Positions 6,165 through 7,371 of a stretch of DNA of 7,371 nt are shown here, one piece after another. Source of the DNA: Chloroflexota bacterium (GTDB taxonomy: Bacteria; Chloroflexota; Anaerolineae; Anaerolineales; UBA11858); NCBI GenBank assembly GCA_003513015.1, contig DOTA01000010.1:1-7371 (forward strand), given 5' to 3'. The position numbers and the translations under genes are program-made. The notes beneath the pieces are model-generated. The model saw only the letters and a program-made list of their open reading frames with translations, was not told the origin of the DNA and ran no database searches. Numbering within the stretch: position 1 is the stretch's first letter; the number at the start of each line of letters is the position of its first letter.

Positions 6165-6250
6165 AGATAGTCCAATGTAGTTATCGGTGAGCGGTGTTCA
6201 GTTATCAGTTGGGGTTTTGTGACACTGGTCGCTGCACACAGATCACAGAT
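6165..6250. repeat. Short direct repeats in the yidD-propeller gap
   Basis: Directly after the yidD stop is a perfect tandem CACAGAT pair (6237-6243 and 6244-6250 on the plus strand). Further along, AGTTATCGGT (6179-6188) recurs as AGTTATCAGT (6200-6209), 21 bp away. No terminator-like hairpin or clear promoter was seen. The motifs resemble low-complexity repeats often found between genes, but copy number elsewhere in the genome cannot be seen. Confidence 0.4.
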
Positions 6251-6571
6251 TTAGGGTACGGGGTCATACCCTCCGGGGTTAAAGGGGTTGCATCGCAGAA
6301 CGCGCCAAGCGGCCATCAGGCTGCCTTTGATTGCACCGTATTTATAGACGGCTTGATAACCATAATGCGAACAGGTGGGGTAAAAACGACAGGTATTCGG
6401 GGGCAGAGTGCGCGAAAATGTCATCTGGTAGAGGCGGATGAAAGCCAGGATGGGGATACGCGGCAGATTCCCCAATGTGAGCGGAAGATCACGCAATTGA
6501 GGATCTGCGGGGTGTGAGTGTTCTTCCTGAACTGGGGATTCGATGTTTTCGCTGGGGTACTCAGTTGACAT
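6251..6571 (-). CDS. yidD: Membrane protein insertion efficiency factor YidD
   Basis: 106 aa from the ATG at 6571. YidD is a small membrane-associated protein that supports YidC-dependent insertion; its exact activity is unknown. The core begins near residue 37 with an amphipathic helix ([16 protein letters not shown]). [14 protein letters not shown] (61-74) and [17 protein letters not shown] (90-106) follow; these are the defining motifs, with C61, C67 and C94. The first 35 residues are an acidic, low-complexity extension, so the protein is longer than the common 70-90 aa. The frame stays open to a TTG at 6613, but that would overlap rnpA by 53 nt with no better ribosome site. The chosen ATG overlaps the rnpA end by 11 nt in another frame, which indicates translational coupling. 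Confidence 0.95.
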   Translation of the reverse strand: MSTEYPSENIESPVQEEHSHPADPQLRDLPLTLGNLPRIPILAFIRLYQMTFSRTLPPNTCRFYPTCSHYGYQAVYKYGAIKGSLMAAWRVLRCNPFNPGGYDPVP

Positions 6572-6911
6572 TTTGTTCTTTTGAGATTCCCGCCCGCTTA
6601 ATGAGTTGATCAATCGCGGTCTGGAGTTCGCTATAGCTGGCGTTTTTGAGCGGAGTCCGGGCCAGAAAGATAAGATCCCATCCGGATTGAATCTCAGAGA
6701 TTCGAGGGCGGATCACTTCTCGGATGCGACGTTTTGCCCGGTTGCGCTGCACGGCGTTACCCATGGAACGCCCTGCCGAAATGCCAAAACGAGATGTTTC
6801 TATTTCGTTGGCTTGCTTGATCAACACAATAAGCGGGTGGGCATAAGATTTTCCGGAACGCCGCACCCGCTTGAAATCAATTGAACTTCGCAGACGAAAT
6901 TTTTGCTTCAT
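6561..6911 (-). CDS. rnpA: Ribonuclease P protein component RnpA
   Basis: 116 aa, typical for the family. RnpA is the basic protein subunit of RNase P that binds the RnpB ribozyme and the 5' leader of pre-tRNA, increasing substrate affinity. The N-terminal [16 protein letters not shown] (5-20) is characteristic. The RNR motif is [15 protein letters not shown] (51-65), which contacts the RNA. The region [14 protein letters not shown] (83-96) matches the family's RxxAxxxSYxEL pattern. The protein is strongly basic overall. It starts 39 nt after the rpmH stop; no strong Shine-Dalgarno motif is visible (only GGG right before the ATG), so coupling to rpmH may matter. Its 3' end overlaps yidD by 11 nt. 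The rnpB RNA is not in the window. Confidence 0.97.
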   Translation of the reverse strand: MKQKFRLRSSIDFKRVRRSGKSYAHPLIVLIKQANEIETSRFGISAGRSMGNAVQRNRAKRRIREVIRPRISEIQSGWDLIFLARTPLKNASYSELQTAIDQLIKRAGISKEQNVN

Positions 6912-6950
6912 CCCATATTGGAACGCACGCCTGCCGGCTAATCGAATCGC

Positions 6951-7127
6951 CTAGCTTTTCCAGTTGATTTTCTTGACGTGTTCGTTGATCTTGGTGGTCA
7001 GGCTATGGCGGCCTTTGAGGCGGCGGCGCTTGAGAACATCACGGCCTCCCTTGGTGGCCATGCGGGCGCGGAAACCATGAACGCGGGCGCGACGTCGAAT
7101 TTTGGGTTGATATGTTCGTTTGGGCAT
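6951..7127 (-). CDS. rpmH: 50S ribosomal protein L34
   Basis: 58 aa, read directly on the minus strand from the ATG at 7127 to TAG at 6951-6953. L34 is a small, very basic protein of the large ribosomal subunit that binds 23S rRNA. It begins [19 protein letters not shown] and continues with [19 protein letters not shown] (22-40), the family signature. The C-terminal tail [18 protein letters not shown] is somewhat longer than in the usual 44-46 aa form. AAAGG (7138-7142) lies 10 nt before the ATG and is the likely ribosome binding site. It is the first gene of the operon, 39 nt before rnpA, and a promoter is visible about 70 bp upstream. Confidence 0.98.
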   Translation of the reverse strand: MPKRTYQPKIRRRARVHGFRARMATKGGRDVLKRRRLKGRHSLTTKINEHVKKINWKS

Positions 7128-7193
7128 GAGTCATTTACCTTTATGCGTTAAGATTAATTTCTAGTTCAGCTTTCTCCTAAGAGAGGCCGAGCG

Positions 7194-7221
7194 ATTATAC
7201 CGTAGAGAGGGAATTTGTAAA
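7194..7221 (-). promoter_or_regulatory. Promoter of the rpmH-rnpA-yidD operon
   Basis: On the minus strand TTTACA (7221-7216) and a perfect TATAAT (7199-7194) are separated by 16 bp, a good sigma70/SigA-type match. Transcription would start near 7187, leaving a 5' leader of about 60 nt before the rpmH ATG. This fits a highly expressed ribosomal protein gene. Confidence 0.75.
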
Positions 7222-7371
7222 GGTATATCTGCTGTTGCCTCACCGACAGGGATGCACAGGATGCGATTTTACCATAAATAGGGCCATCTAGTCTTGGAGC
7301 TGTTTTTAAGGAAGCAGTCAAGAAATGTAGATACGCGCTCAAACAGTACCCTGAGCGCCAACCGGCAACTT
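7222..7371. other. Non-coding right edge upstream of the rpmH promoter
   Basis: No credible gene was seen on either strand. The stretch holds an imperfect tandem repeat, ACAGGGATGC then ACAGGATGC (7246-7264), and an inverted repeat GCGCTCA/TGAGCGC (7335-7341 and 7352-7358) with a 10-nt loop. The edge sequence AGCGCC...GCAACTT (7354-7371) resembles the element near 807-820. By synteny dnaA and/or the origin could lie just beyond, but there is no cluster of DnaA boxes here. Confidence 0.4.

Noticed and set aside
7174..7178. Strong AGGAG in the rpmH leader, possible leader peptide
   Set aside because: No ATG, GTG or TTG start with a meaningful frame follows; only CTG-AAC-TAG is present.
7250..7258. 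DnaA-box-like GGATGCACA
   Set aside because: Two mismatches to TTATGCACA and no neighbouring boxes; it also belongs to a short tandem repeat.

Overview
The window looks like a chromosomal segment near the replication origin of a member of the Chloroflexota, most likely Anaerolineae-like. This assignment is inferred from gene content and protein style; no 16S gene or other taxonomic marker is present. Base composition is moderate, and every credible gene lies on the minus strand, so the window reads right to left in transcription order.

Right part (about 7371 down to 3487). A 244-bp non-coding stretch carries a good promoter (TTTACA, 16 bp, TATAAT). It is followed by rpmH (L34, 58 aa), rnpA (RNase P protein), yidD, an eight-repeat PQQ/BamB-like beta-propeller lipoprotein, yidC (short form of the membrane insertase) and jag/khpB (Jag-N, KH, R3H). 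Except for the propeller gene, this is the classical bacterial rpmH-rnpA-yidD-yidC-jag cluster that usually sits next to dnaA and oriC. It links a ribosomal protein, tRNA 5' maturation, membrane-protein insertion and an RNA-binding regulator. dnaA is not in the window and no convincing DnaA boxes are visible. A perfect 13-bp inverted repeat begins 7 nt after the jag stop and probably ends this operon.

Middle part (3424 down to 846). A PfkB-family sugar/nucleoside kinase, parA (soj) and parB (spo0J) follow. A perfect TATAAT sits 6 nt upstream of the kinase ATG, so the kinase transcript is probably leaderless. The kinase stop and the parA start are 3 nt apart. ParA and ParB are the chromosome partition pair expected near an origin. 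The parA-parB gap is 65 nt, and the 47 nt directly before the parB ATG contain no G on the mRNA strand, so no Shine-Dalgarno sequence is possible there.

Left part (748 down to the window edge). After a 97-bp gap with a perfect 15-bp palindrome comes the N-terminal 249 residues of a YtcJ-like amidohydrolase, cut by the window edge.

No tRNA, rRNA, CRISPR array, transposase or prophage gene was seen. The most interesting points are the beta-propeller lipoprotein embedded in the YidC operon, the self-palindromic hairpin between the operons, the apparent leaderless kinase-parA unit, and the G-free parB leader. I see no clearly new multi-gene system; the core is conserved housekeeping with local peculiarities.
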